This document shows, in pieces, positions 1-5,940 of a stretch of 10,174 nt of DNA. Every line of letters begins with the position of its first letter. Position 1 is the first letter of the stretch. The stretch is from contig JASLCW010000076.1 in NCBI GenBank assembly GCA_030151765.1, positions 1 to 10,174 of the forward strand. The letters run 5' to 3'. A model generated the notes under the pieces. That model was given only the letters and a program-made list of their open reading frames with translations. It was not told where the DNA came from and ran no database searches. The position numbers and the translations under genes are program-made. The stretch is from Marmoricola sp. (GTDB taxonomy: Bacteria > Actinomycetota > Actinomycetes > Propionibacteriales > Nocardioidaceae).

Positions 1-66
1 GAGGGGATTCGAACCCCTGACCTTCTCATTGCGAACGAGACGCGCTACCAACTGCGCCACAGCCCC
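1..66 (-). tRNA. tRNA-Ala(CGC), 3' end cut by the window edge
   Basis: Read on the minus strand, the sequence folds as a tRNA: acceptor 5' strand GGGGCTG, D stem GCGC/GCGC with loop AGTTGGTA, anticodon stem TCTCG/TGAGA closed by a G-U pair, loop TTCGCAA, and T arm AGGGG-TTCGAAT-CCCCT. The anticodon is CGC, which reads the alanine codon GCG, a frequent codon in this GC-rich window. Only the first base of the 3' acceptor strand lies inside the window, so the discriminator base and any encoded CCA cannot be seen. Confidence 0.93.
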
Positions 67-91
67 ATACGCTCCGACGAGCGCGGGTAGA

Positions 92-118
92 AAGGTATCA
101 CCGGGATCGGCCTACCTT
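92..118 (-). terminator. weak hairpin between sepX and tRNA-Ala (terminator or tRNA promoter)
   Basis: On the minus strand AAGGTA and TACCTT form a 6-bp stem around a 15-base loop that contains a further short CCG/CGG pairing, followed by TTCT. It lies about 10 bases past the sepX stop and 26 bases before tRNA-Ala, so it may end sepX transcription. The same bases could be read as a promoter for the tRNA: TTGGAA (117-122) and TACCTT (92-97) with a 19-base spacer. The sequence does not decide between the two. Confidence 0.35.
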
Positions 119-128
119 CCAATCAGGG

Positions 129-929
129 TCAGGCGCCGGCGGCCTTCCGGGGCGCGTCCGTGTCGGCCTTCTTCTCCGACTCGGTCTTGGCGGCGCGCGC
201 GGCGTCGGCGTCGCGGGCGAGCTTGGAGTCGGCGGCGTCGTGGCCGCTGGACTGGGTGAGCTCGATCGTCCGGACCGTACGACGGGCACGCGGCTTGGTG
301 ACATAGGTGGGCAGCGTGACCGGGACCGGGTCCCAGAGCGAGCCCTCGTCGGCGACCGGCTCGTCGGCCTTGACCTCGGCCAGCGCCTGGGCGGTGAGGC
401 CGACGGTCTCCTCGACGTCCTCGGCCTCGACCGAGGTCGGTGCCGCGACGGGCGCGGGCTCCGCGGCATCGACGGGCACGACGATCTCGATACGACGCCG
501 GGCCCGCTCGCGCTTCACGGTGATCCGGGCGATGAACAGGAAGACGACGATGAGACCGGCCGGTGCGCCGATCGACCACAACGGGATGTAGTGCAGGGCG
601 GCCGCGACGGCGGTCGCGACCATCGACGCGGTGAGGACGTAGAGCACCCGGCGACGACGCGCGGCGGCCCGGCGGGCGGCGGCGCGATTGGCCGGGCTCA
701 TCGAGGCGATCACCCGGGTGGCCGGGGCAGGGGCAGGTGCCGCAACCGACTCCGCCGGCGCGGCAGTCTCCTCGGCGGTACGACGTCCGCCGAAGACCCG
801 CAACCGCGAGGAGAAGTCCTCGACGGCCCGAGTGGTGGCGAGATCGTCGGTGCGCTTGAGCGCCATCGGAATCAGGTACGCGGCCCAGGCGACGGCCAGG
901 GCGACGAAGATCAAGCCGGAAAGGTCCAC
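129..929 (-). CDS. sepX: SepX/GlpR-family divisome membrane protein
   Basis: A 266-residue membrane protein. An N-terminal hydrophobic segment (about 3-21, with the AYLIP motif) is followed by a charged stretch carrying the family-typical DDLATTRAVEDFSSRLRV (about 28-45). Then come an Ala/Arg-rich linker, two adjoining membrane segments (about 95-112 and 116-136), a basic patch (KRERARRR) and a long charged, probably disordered cytoplasmic tail. This matches the actinobacterial family called SepX in Streptomyces, where it is needed for division and compartmentalisation, and GlpR in Corynebacterium, where it is the membrane receptor for the MoeA-like protein Glp. Its place next to rimJ and moeA is the conserved one. 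The GTG start at 929 is chosen because TACGCT ends 7 bases upstream, giving a leaderless transcript, and because the membrane segment begins at once. Family assignment is strong; the role here is inferred. Confidence 0.85.
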   Translation of the reverse strand: MDLSGLIFVALAVAWAAYLIPMALKRTDDLATTRAVEDFSSRLRVFGGRRTAEETAAPAESVAAPAPAPATRVIASMSPANRAAARRAAARRRRVLYVLTASMVATAVAAALHYIPLWSIGAPAGLIVVFLFIARITVKRERARRRIEIVVPVDAAEPAPVAAPTSVEAEDVEETVGLTAQALAEVKADEPVADEGSLWDPVPVTLPTYVTKPRARRTVRTIELTQSSGHDAADSKLARDADAARAAKTESEKKADTDAPRKAAGA

Positions 930-936
930 GCACCCG

Positions 937-942
937 AGCGTA
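937..942 (-). promoter_or_regulatory. -10 box of a leaderless sepX promoter
   Basis: On the minus strand TACGCT is followed by 7 bases (CGGGTGC) and then the GTG start of sepX. This spacing puts the transcription start on or next to the G of GTG. No purine-rich ribosome binding site precedes the start, which fits leaderless translation. No convincing -35 box is visible. The 64-base gap after the acetyltransferase gene leaves room for a separate promoter. Confidence 0.55.
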
Positions 943-993
943 GAAGCGCGAACGGCGCCGGAGCGGCAGGCGGTCCGGTGTGTCGCCAGATCA

Positions 994-1593
994 CTACTGT
1001 GACTCGTGTGATTGAAGCCGGCGCACCAGCCCCGGCGCGGCCTGTTCCTTGGTGATCCCGAAGAGCAGGTGATCGCGCCAGTCGCCGTCGATGTGCAGGT
1101 AGCCGGGCGCCAAGCCCACCAGCGGGATCTCCAGCTTGTCGACCACCCGCAGCGAAGCGTGGTTCTCCGGCCGGATCGCCACCTCGATCCGGTGCAGGCC
1201 CGCGCTGCGGAAGCAGTGGTCGATCACCAGCGCGACCGCCCGCGGCATCAGCCCGCGTCCGGCCACCCGCTGATCGATCCAGTAGCCGACGGAGGCGAAC
1301 TGCGCCGAACCCCTGATCACATTGTTGACGGTGATCTGACCGACGAAACTGCCGTCGTACTCGATCGCGAAGGGCATCTGCGTGCCCGCCCGCGCCGATC
1401 GCCGCATCGCCGCGACCATGGACGAGAAGGTCTGCATGCGCGGCTCGGCCTCCGGCGGCGCGGTGGCATCCCAGCGCTTCAACCATTCGGCATTGCGGGC
1501 GCGCACCTCACGCCAGGCGCGGGCGTCCTTCGCCGAGATCGGCCGCAGCCGCAGCCCATCCCACTCGAGTACGACGGGCCAGCCCCTGCTCAA
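994..1593 (-). CDS. rimJ: RimJ-like GNAT N-acetyltransferase
   Basis: A 199-residue acetyltransferase of the GNAT superfamily, RimJ/RimL type, which moves an acetyl group from acetyl-CoA to the N-terminus of a protein; ribosomal protein S5 is the substrate of E. coli RimJ. The fold starts with LEWDGLRLRPI (about 9-19). The family motifs VGYWIDQRVAGRGLMPRA (about 102-119, acetyl-CoA pyrophosphate loop) and LHRIEVAIRPENHASLRV (about 133-150) are clear. The start is TTG at 1593: it shares bases with the stop of the upstream gene (TTGA) and has GGGGGAG a few bases before it, and no ATG or GTG in frame gives a better N-terminus. Length agrees with mycobacterial Rv0995 (about 200). It belongs to the ugp-moeA-moaC-moaB operon. 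Its true substrate is unknown; the constant pairing with sepX and moeA leaves open a substrate among division proteins. Confidence 0.87.
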   Translation of the reverse strand: MSRGWPVVLEWDGLRLRPISAKDARAWREVRARNAEWLKRWDATAPPEAEPRMQTFSSMVAAMRRSARAGTQMPFAIEYDGSFVGQITVNNVIRGSAQFASVGYWIDQRVAGRGLMPRAVALVIDHCFRSAGLHRIEVAIRPENHASLRVVDKLEIPLVGLAPGYLHIDGDWRDHLLFGITKEQAAPGLVRRLQSHESQ

Positions 1594-2060
1594 TGGTCTC
1601 CCCCGGCGAGCTGGTCGACGGCATGCCCGAGCAGGGGTACGACGACCTCCAGCCCGTCCTTCACCCCGCCCTTCGATCCGGGCAGGTTGACGACGAGGGC
1701 CGACCCCATCACGCCGGCGACTCCCCTGGACAGCGCGGCGGTGGCAACGCCCTTCGCGATGCCGTGAGCTCGGATCGCCTCGGCGATGCCCGGCACCTCC
1801 CGATCGAGCAGCGCCCGGGTCACCTCGGGCGTGCGGTCGGTCGGCGAGATGCCGGTGCCGCCGGTGGTGAGCACCACCCGCGCTCCCCCGGCGACGGCCG
1901 CCGCGAGGGCAGTCGCGACCGGTTCCCCGTCCGGCACGACGACCGCGGCGTCGACCTCCCACCCCTCGGCGGCGAGCGCGGCGACGATGAGCGGACCGGT
2001 CACGTCCTCGTAGACGCCCGCTGCGGCCCGGTTGGAGGCCACCACGACGGCGGCCCTCAC
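1590..2060 (-). CDS. moaB: MogA/MoaB-family molybdopterin adenylyltransferase
   Basis: A 156-residue protein of the MogA/MoaB (gephyrin G-domain) family, which activates molybdopterin by adenylylation before metal insertion by MoeA. Visible motifs are VVVASNRAAAG (about 5-15), the substrate loop TTGGTGISPTDRTPE (65-79), the VPG..E.IR segment (about 89-97), ALSRGVAGV (109-117) and LPGSKGGVKDGL (126-137). Length is normal. The GTG start at 2060 overlaps the moaC stop in a GTGA junction, with GAGGAG upstream as binding site. The stop overlaps the TTG of the acetyltransferase gene. Which of the names MoaB or MogA is right cannot be settled from one sequence; the family is certain. With moeA two genes upstream, this operon encodes separately the two enzymes that are fused in eukaryotic gephyrin. 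Confidence 0.9.
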   Translation of the reverse strand: MRAAVVVASNRAAAGVYEDVTGPLIVAALAAEGWEVDAAVVVPDGEPVATALAAAVAGGARVVLTTGGTGISPTDRTPEVTRALLDREVPGIAEAIRAHGIAKGVATAALSRGVAGVMGSALVVNLPGSKGGVKDGLEVVVPLLGHAVDQLAGGDH

Positions 2061-2533
2061 TTCTCGCTCCTCACGAAGTCCCCCGAGACGCCCCCGGTCT
2101 TCTCCTCGACCCGGACATCGGTGATCACCGCGGCCTTGTCGACCGCCTTCACCATGTCGACCAGGGCCAGCGCGGCCACCGAGACCGCCGTCAGGGCCTC
2201 CATCTCCACGCCGGTGCGGTCGGTGGTGCGCACCCGGGCGGTGATCGCGACGGCGTCGTCGAGCACCTCGAGCTCCACCTTCACCCCGGTCAGCGCGATC
2301 GGATGACACAGCGGCACCAGGTCGGGCGTGCGCTTGGCGCCCATGATCCCGGCGATCCGCGCCACACCCAGGGCATCGCCCTTGGGCATGCCCTCGCCGC
2401 GCAGCAGCTCGATGACGGCAGGGGAAACCAGCACGCGACCGGTCGCGGTCGCGGTCCTCAGGCTGGCCTCCTTCGCGGAGACGTCGACCATGCGGGCGGC
2501 GCCTTCGGAGTCGATGTGCGTGAGCCGATCCAT
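2057..2533 (-). CDS. moaC: cyclic pyranopterin monophosphate synthase MoaC
   Basis: A 158-residue MoaC, the enzyme that with the radical-SAM protein MoaA turns GTP into cyclic pyranopterin monophosphate, the first step of molybdenum cofactor synthesis. All family hallmarks are present: MVDVSAKEASLR (15-26), PKGDALGVARIAGIMGAKRT (50-69) with the catalytic-region Lys51, DLVPLCHP (71-78), RTTDRTGVEMEALTAVSVAAL (102-122) and DMVKAVDK (126-133) with the second conserved lysine at 129, and SGDF near the end. Length equals the usual 155-165. The ATG at 2533 shares its A with the moeA stop (TGATG), so translation is coupled. MoaA, MoaD and MoaE are not in this window and must be encoded elsewhere if the pathway is complete. 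Confidence 0.95.
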   Translation of the reverse strand: MDRLTHIDSEGAARMVDVSAKEASLRTATATGRVLVSPAVIELLRGEGMPKGDALGVARIAGIMGAKRTPDLVPLCHPIALTGVKVELEVLDDAVAITARVRTTDRTGVEMEALTAVSVAALALVDMVKAVDKAAVITDVRVEEKTGGVSGDFVRSEK

Positions 2534-3771
2534 CAGTAGTCCCGATCCAGCAGGACGACGGGCACCGACGTACCCGCGGCGACCGCGCCCAGGGATTCGT
2601 CGAGCACGATCAGCGCGTTGGCGGCGCCGAGGCCACCGAGGAGATGCGGTCCGGGTCCACCCACGGGAACCACCTTCGCACCACCAGGCCCCAGAGTGAC
2701 ATCCCCGCGCAGGAACTGGCGCTTTCCGGGGATCGACCGCACCGCCGCGCCGAGCTCGGCACGGAAGAGCGGCCGCCGCTCCGGCGTACGACCGACGAGG
2801 CGACGCAGCGCAGGCGCGACGAAGACCTCGAAGGAGACGTACGACGACACCGGATTGCCCGGCAGCGCGAAGAGCGGGATCCGGTCCTCCCCGACCAGTC
2901 CGAAGCCCTGAGGCTTGCCCGGCTGCATCGCCACCTCGCCGAACCACATGTCCGGCTGGCCGCGCAGCGCCTCCTTGACCACGTCGCGGGTGCCCTTGCT
3001 GACCCCACCCGTGGTGACCACGAGGTCGGCGCGCACCAGCTGCCCGTCGAGCGCGTCCAGGAAGCGCTGCGGGTCGTCGTCCTCGAGGGAGACCCGGTAG
3101 CCGATCGCGCCGGCTGCCCGCGCCGCCGCCGTGAGGAGATAGGAGTTGGCGTCGTGGATCGCGCCGGCACTCAGCGGCCGGCCGGGCTCGACGAGTTCGG
3201 CACCCGTCGAGATCACCACGACGCGCGGGCGCGGCGCGACCTCGATCCGGTCGAGGCCGAGACCGGCGAGCAGGCCGATGTGCCGCGGGCCGACGACGGT
3301 CCCGGCCGGCAGCACGTGCTGGCCCGCCTCCACGTCCTCGCCGACCCGGCGGATGAAGCGGCCCGGCTGCGCCGCCTCGTTGACGGTCACCTTCACCGCA
3401 CCGGCGTCCGTCGCCTCCACCGGTACGACGGCATCGGCACCCGCAGGAATCGGGGCGCCGGTCATGATCCGCATGGCGGTGCCCGGCTTGAGCACCCGCG
3501 CGGCGCCGTCACCCGCGTGGATGTCGGCCACGACCGGCAGGATCACCGGGGTCGCCTCCGTCGCGGTGGCGACATCGCCGGCACGGACGGCGTACCCGTC
3601 CATCGAGGAATTGTCGAAGGCCGGCAGCGGCCGGCGCGCGACCACGTCGGCGACCGTCGGCCGGCCGACCGCATCGAGCAACGAGTGCGAGTACGGCGCC
3701 AGTGGACGGATCTTGTCGAGGATCCGACTCAGGTGGTCATCGACGGAGACGGGAGCGACCGCGTCAGGCAT
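2533..3771 (-). CDS. moeA: MoeA/gephyrin-E family protein (molybdenum insertase or division protein Glp)
   Basis: A 412-residue MoeA homologue. MoeA hydrolyses adenylylated molybdopterin and inserts molybdate. Family motifs are AFDNSSMDGYAVRAGD (51-66), RIMTGAPIP (101-109), RRVGEDVEAG (141-150), STGAELVEPG (188-197), TTGGVSKGTRD (253-263) and LPGNPVS (303-309). The acidic residues matching E. coli Asp59, Asp142, Glu188 and Asp259 are kept (Asp58, Asp146, Glu192, Asp263). The two lysines matching E. coli Lys275 and Lys279, by alignment from memory, are Glu279 and Gln283 (GEVAMQPGKP). This AMQPGKP form occurs, as I recall, in the ugp/galU-linked actinobacterial branch that includes the Corynebacterium division protein Glp. 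The ATG at 3771 overlaps the upstream gene by 8 bases; the reading frame is open further upstream, but that part is out-of-frame pyrophosphorylase. Enzyme, division adaptor, or both remains open. Confidence 0.9.
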   Translation of the reverse strand: MPDAVAPVSVDDHLSRILDKIRPLAPYSHSLLDAVGRPTVADVVARRPLPAFDNSSMDGYAVRAGDVATATEATPVILPVVADIHAGDGAARVLKPGTAMRIMTGAPIPAGADAVVPVEATDAGAVKVTVNEAAQPGRFIRRVGEDVEAGQHVLPAGTVVGPRHIGLLAGLGLDRIEVAPRPRVVVISTGAELVEPGRPLSAGAIHDANSYLLTAAARAAGAIGYRVSLEDDDPQRFLDALDGQLVRADLVVTTGGVSKGTRDVVKEALRGQPDMWFGEVAMQPGKPQGFGLVGEDRIPLFALPGNPVSSYVSFEVFVAPALRRLVGRTPERRPLFRAELGAAVRSIPGKRQFLRGDVTLGPGGAKVVPVGGPGPHLLGGLGAANALIVLDESLGAVAAGTSVPVVLLDRDY

Positions 3772-5146
3772 CGCTCGACTCGCCCAGGACCGCCCCGTTG
3801 TCGACGCGCCCGCGCTCACCGTCGAGGCGGGCATCGCCGACGACGCGGACACCTTCGCCGAAGGTCCAGTCGCCGTCGACCACCAGCGAGGTCGCCTCAC
3901 GCATGGAGGGCACGCCCGCAGGGAAGCGCTTGTCGAACTCGGCGACGCGGCCGTAGACACCGTCGAGATCGACGAAGGCCAGTTCGTCGGCGGACTGCTC
4001 GAGCTGGAAGTCCGCGCCCATCGCATAGGCATCGGAGCGCAGCAACAACAGGTCGTTCGTGGTCTTGACCGGCACGAAACGATCCCGGCCGACCTCGATC
4101 GTGGTGGCGCCGTCGAAGATCTCGATCGCCGAACCCATCGCCGCCTCGATCTGGACGACCTCCGGGCTCTTGTCATCGGCCGGGTCGACCTTCTTCACGT
4201 TGCGGATCAGCGGGAGGCCGAGGATGCCGTCGCGGCGCTCGAGCTCGCGGCGCATCGCCTCGAGGTCGAACCACACGTTGTTCGTGGAGGTGTACTTGTG
4301 CCGGTCGAGATCGGCCACGGCGGCACGATCGGACTCGAGAGTCTGCGCGCTCTCGCGCAGGATCACCCGACCGTCACTGATCCGGCGGGCGAAGTGGCCG
4401 CCCTTGCGATCCGAGGGGGTACGTCGCACGGACTCGATGGCGAAGGGGGCACCCGACTCGGCGAACCAGCCGGCGATGCGCGGGTCGGGGATCGCGCCGA
4501 GGTTGTCGGAATTGGAGCAGAAGGCATAGCGGAAGCCGGCACCGAGGAGTTCGTCGAGCAGGCCCGACGAGCTCAGCGCGGTGTAGAGGTCGGCGTGGCC
4601 GGGCGGACACCACTCCAGCTCGGGATCCTTCGGCCAGGTCACCGGGGTGAGGTCGGCGGTGAGCAGCCGCGGCTCCTTGTTCTGCATCAACTCCATCGGC
4701 AGGCCCTCGACCGGGAGGTCGGCGTACCGGGCCAGGGCGGCGAGGGTGTCTGCAGACGTGCGATAGCTGTTCAGGAAGACCAGGGGCAGCCGGGCGCCGT
4801 GGATCCGGCGCAGGTGCAGCACCTGCCGAGCGATCACGTCGAGGAAGGACAGGCCACGGCGGACACACAACAGCGACTTGGCCCGGTCCATGCCCATCGA
4901 GGTGCCGAGGCCGCCGTTGAGCTTCAGGACGACGGTCGCATCCAGTGCCTTGGCGGCCACGTCGTCGTCGATCTCGACGTCGGCGATCGACTCCGCGTCG
5001 AGGGGCTCGATGGTGGACTCGGGGATCATCCCGGTCTCGCCGTGCTCGAGGAGTCGGTAGTAGTGCGCGAAGACCTCGATCGCGAGAGGATCGACTCCGG
5101 CTGCGACCATCTTGTCGCGCGCAGCATTCAGTCCGGGTGCACTCAT
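3764..5146 (-). CDS. UTP-glucose-1-phosphate uridylyltransferase, eukaryotic type
   Basis: A 460-residue UDP-glucose pyrophosphorylase of the eukaryotic UDPGP family, not the bacterial GalU family. It makes UDP-glucose from UTP and glucose-1-phosphate for cell-wall, capsule and trehalose or glycolipid synthesis. Diagnostic motifs are KLNGGLGTSMGM (75-86) with the activating Lys90, FLNSYRTSADT (124-134), GLPMELMQNK (148-157) for uracil binding, WCPPGHADLY (179-188), NSDNLGA (212-218), NNVWFDL and KKVDP. The C-terminal part (about 370 onward) has the hydrophobic-turn pattern of the family's left-handed beta-helix. Length fits the 450-510 of eukaryotic enzymes; GalU is near 300. The ATG at 5146 is chosen because TACGAT ends 7 bases before it and similarity starts there; the frame stays open to 5224 without sensible protein. 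It is the first gene of the operon and sits where other actinobacteria have galU. Confidence 0.9.
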   Translation of the reverse strand: MSAPGLNAARDKMVAAGVDPLAIEVFAHYYRLLEHGETGMIPESTIEPLDAESIADVEIDDDVAAKALDATVVLKLNGGLGTSMGMDRAKSLLCVRRGLSFLDVIARQVLHLRRIHGARLPLVFLNSYRTSADTLAALARYADLPVEGLPMELMQNKEPRLLTADLTPVTWPKDPELEWCPPGHADLYTALSSSGLLDELLGAGFRYAFCSNSDNLGAIPDPRIAGWFAESGAPFAIESVRRTPSDRKGGHFARRISDGRVILRESAQTLESDRAAVADLDRHKYTSTNNVWFDLEAMRRELERRDGILGLPLIRNVKKVDPADDKSPEVVQIEAAMGSAIEIFDGATTIEVGRDRFVPVKTTNDLLLLRSDAYAMGADFQLEQSADELAFVDLDGVYGRVAEFDKRFPAGVPSMREATSLVVDGDWTFGEGVRVVGDARLDGERGRVDNGAVLGESSDA

Positions 5147-5153
5147 GGGGTCG

Positions 5154-5159
5154 ATCGTA
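5154..5159 (-). promoter_or_regulatory. -10 box of the leaderless ugp-moeA operon promoter
   Basis: On the minus strand TACGAT is followed by 7 bases (CGACCCC) and the ATG of the pyrophosphorylase gene. Transcription would start at the A of ATG. There is no Shine-Dalgarno sequence in those 7 bases. No clear -35 box is seen, and its position would lie within the first codons of the divergent folate gene. The 26-base gap between the two starts must hold control elements for both directions. Confidence 0.55.
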
Positions 5160-5172
5160 GGAGAGGGTGGCC

Positions 5173-5787
5173 GTGTCCGGGTTCGAGGGACCAAAGTTCG
5201 GTGATCGCGCCGCCGATCCGTCATGGGGCCCTAAGCTCGCCCTCCGCGATCGACTCCTCACCTCGCGACGGCGGATCGGCCTTCCGACCGTGGCCGATCG
5301 GGCCCGGCGACTGCCCGGACTGCTCCTCGACGAACCCGAGGTACGCCGTGCCGCGCTGGTGGCGGCGTACGTGTCGATCGGCCACGAACCCGGCACCGGT
5401 CCCCTGCTCGACGCGCTCCGCGCCGCCGGCAAGCGGGTGATCCTGCCGCTGCTCCTGCCCGACAACGACCTCGACTGGGCGGAGTACGCCGGCCCCGACT
5501 CGCTCGCCTCCGGACGACTCGGCCTGCACGAGCCGACGACCCCGCCGCTCGGCCGCGAGGCGATCGCCACCGCGGACCTGGTCCTGGTACCCGGCGTCGC
5601 CGTGGATCGGCGCGGCCATCGTCTGGGCCGCGGCGGCGGCAGCTACGACCGCGCGCTGCCGCGGGCGACCGGGACGATCTGGTGTGTGCTCAATGCCAGT
5701 GAGGTGCTCGACGAGGTCCCCTACGCCGCGCACGACCACCGGGTCGACGGCGCCGTCACCGAGGAGGGCGTCATCCAGCTGCGTTGA
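5173..5787 (+). CDS. 5-formyltetrahydrofolate cyclo-ligase
   Basis: A protein of about 204 residues that converts 5-formyltetrahydrofolate and ATP to 5,10-methenyltetrahydrofolate (methenyltetrahydrofolate synthetase), a one-carbon salvage step in the cytoplasm. The N-terminal LALRDRLLTSRR corresponds to the substrate-binding basic helix. The strongest signature is near the C-terminus: LVPGVAVDRRGHRLGRGGGSYDRALPR, the family P-G-x(2)-F/V-D-x(2)-G-x-R-L-G-x-G-G-G-x-Y-D-R pattern. GTG at 5173 is preferred because AGGAG (5159-5163) then has a 9-base spacer; GTG at 5167 in the same frame has only 3. About 20 residues precede the usual family start, and no later start codon fits. Mycobacteria have the same gene (Rv0992c) divergent from galU-moeA and next to the zinc-ribbon gene, as here. 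Confidence 0.92.
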   Translation: MSGFEGPKFGDRAADPSWGPKLALRDRLLTSRRRIGLPTVADRARRLPGLLLDEPEVRRAALVAAYVSIGHEPGTGPLLDALRAAGKRVILPLLLPDNDLDWAEYAGPDSLASGRLGLHEPTTPPLGREAIATADLVLVPGVAVDRRGHRLGRGGGSYDRALPRATGTIWCVLNASEVLDEVPYAAHDHRVDGAVTEEGVIQLR

Positions 5788-5794
5788 ATGGCGC

Positions 5795-5817
5795 GAGCGG
5801 CGCTGCGCTCCGGAGCG
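5795..5817 (+). terminator. overlapping alternative hairpins after the folate gene
   Basis: Eight bases past the stop, GAGCG (5795-5799) can pair with CGCTC (5806-5810), or that CGCTC can pair instead with GAGCG (5813-5817) inside the perfect 12-bp palindrome CGCTCCGGAGCG (5806-5817). The two folds exclude each other. There is no T-run, as is usual for GC-rich actinobacteria. It may end the folate transcript; a copy of a dispersed GC-rich palindromic repeat is another reading. Confidence 0.3.
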
Positions 5818-5881
5818 TCGTTGGCTCACCCACCGTGGCGGCTCCCGCTCCGCCCCGCTGCCGCGCGGGCACCCTGCCGAG

Positions 5882-5887
5882 TAGGAT
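5882..5887 (+). promoter_or_regulatory. probable -10 box for the zinc-ribbon chaperone gene
   Basis: TAGGAT matches the actinobacterial -10 pattern TAnnnT and sits 53 bases before the GTG start, leaving a leader of about 46 bases that contains a GAGG ribosome binding site at 5932-5935. No good -35 hexamer is seen 16-19 bases upstream. Its last base is the first base of the CIRCE-like operator, the usual geometry for repression by HrcA. Confidence 0.45.
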
Positions 5888-5913
5888 TGGCAGTCGGCAC
5901 TCGTGAGTGCCAG
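5887..5913 (+). promoter_or_regulatory. CIRCE-like operator (predicted HrcA site)
   Basis: The layout is TTGGCAGTC, 9 bases, GAGTGCCAG. The CIRCE consensus is TTAGCACTC-N9-GAGTGCTAA, so each half matches at 7 of 9 positions and the spacer is exactly 9. The 9-base spacer itself holds GGCACTC, which with the right half makes a second, perfect inverted repeat GGCACTC-GT-GAGTGCC (5896-5911). The site covers the expected transcription start of the chaperone gene. HrcA represses heat-shock genes through CIRCE. As I recall, the mycobacterial orthologue is heat-induced and was placed in the HrcA group. No hrcA gene lies in the window. Confidence 0.6.
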
Positions 5914-5940
5914 ACGTTCGAGAAGCATCGTGAGGAAAAC

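Noticed and set aside
954..980. Possible terminator between the acetyltransferase and sepX genes
   Set aside because: Only CCGGA/TCCGG pair well, around a mismatched centre, with no T-run. It is too weak to call.
3772..4176. Long N-terminal extension of moeA to 4176
   Set aside because: It is the out-of-frame reading of the pyrophosphorylase C-terminus. MoeA similarity starts at the ATG at 3771, and the total then equals the family length.
5147..5224. Longer pyrophosphorylase start at 5224
   Set aside because: The extra residues are Arg/Pro-rich without similarity and overlap the divergent folate gene and its ribosome binding site. The ATG at 5146 has a leaderless promoter at the right distance.
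3146..5440. 764-residue open frame on the plus strand
   Set aside because: It runs antisense to the moeA and pyrophosphorylase genes, whose motifs are unmistakable. Long antisense open frames arise from the strong GC bias at third codon positions. The translation is repetitive Arg/Asp/Gly with no family signature.
5788..5940. Extended N-terminus for the zinc-ribbon protein starting at 5788
   Set aside because: The extension would cross the -10 box, the CIRCE-like operator and the ribosome binding site, and FmdB-type proteins begin with MPTYxYxC, which matches the GTG at 5941.
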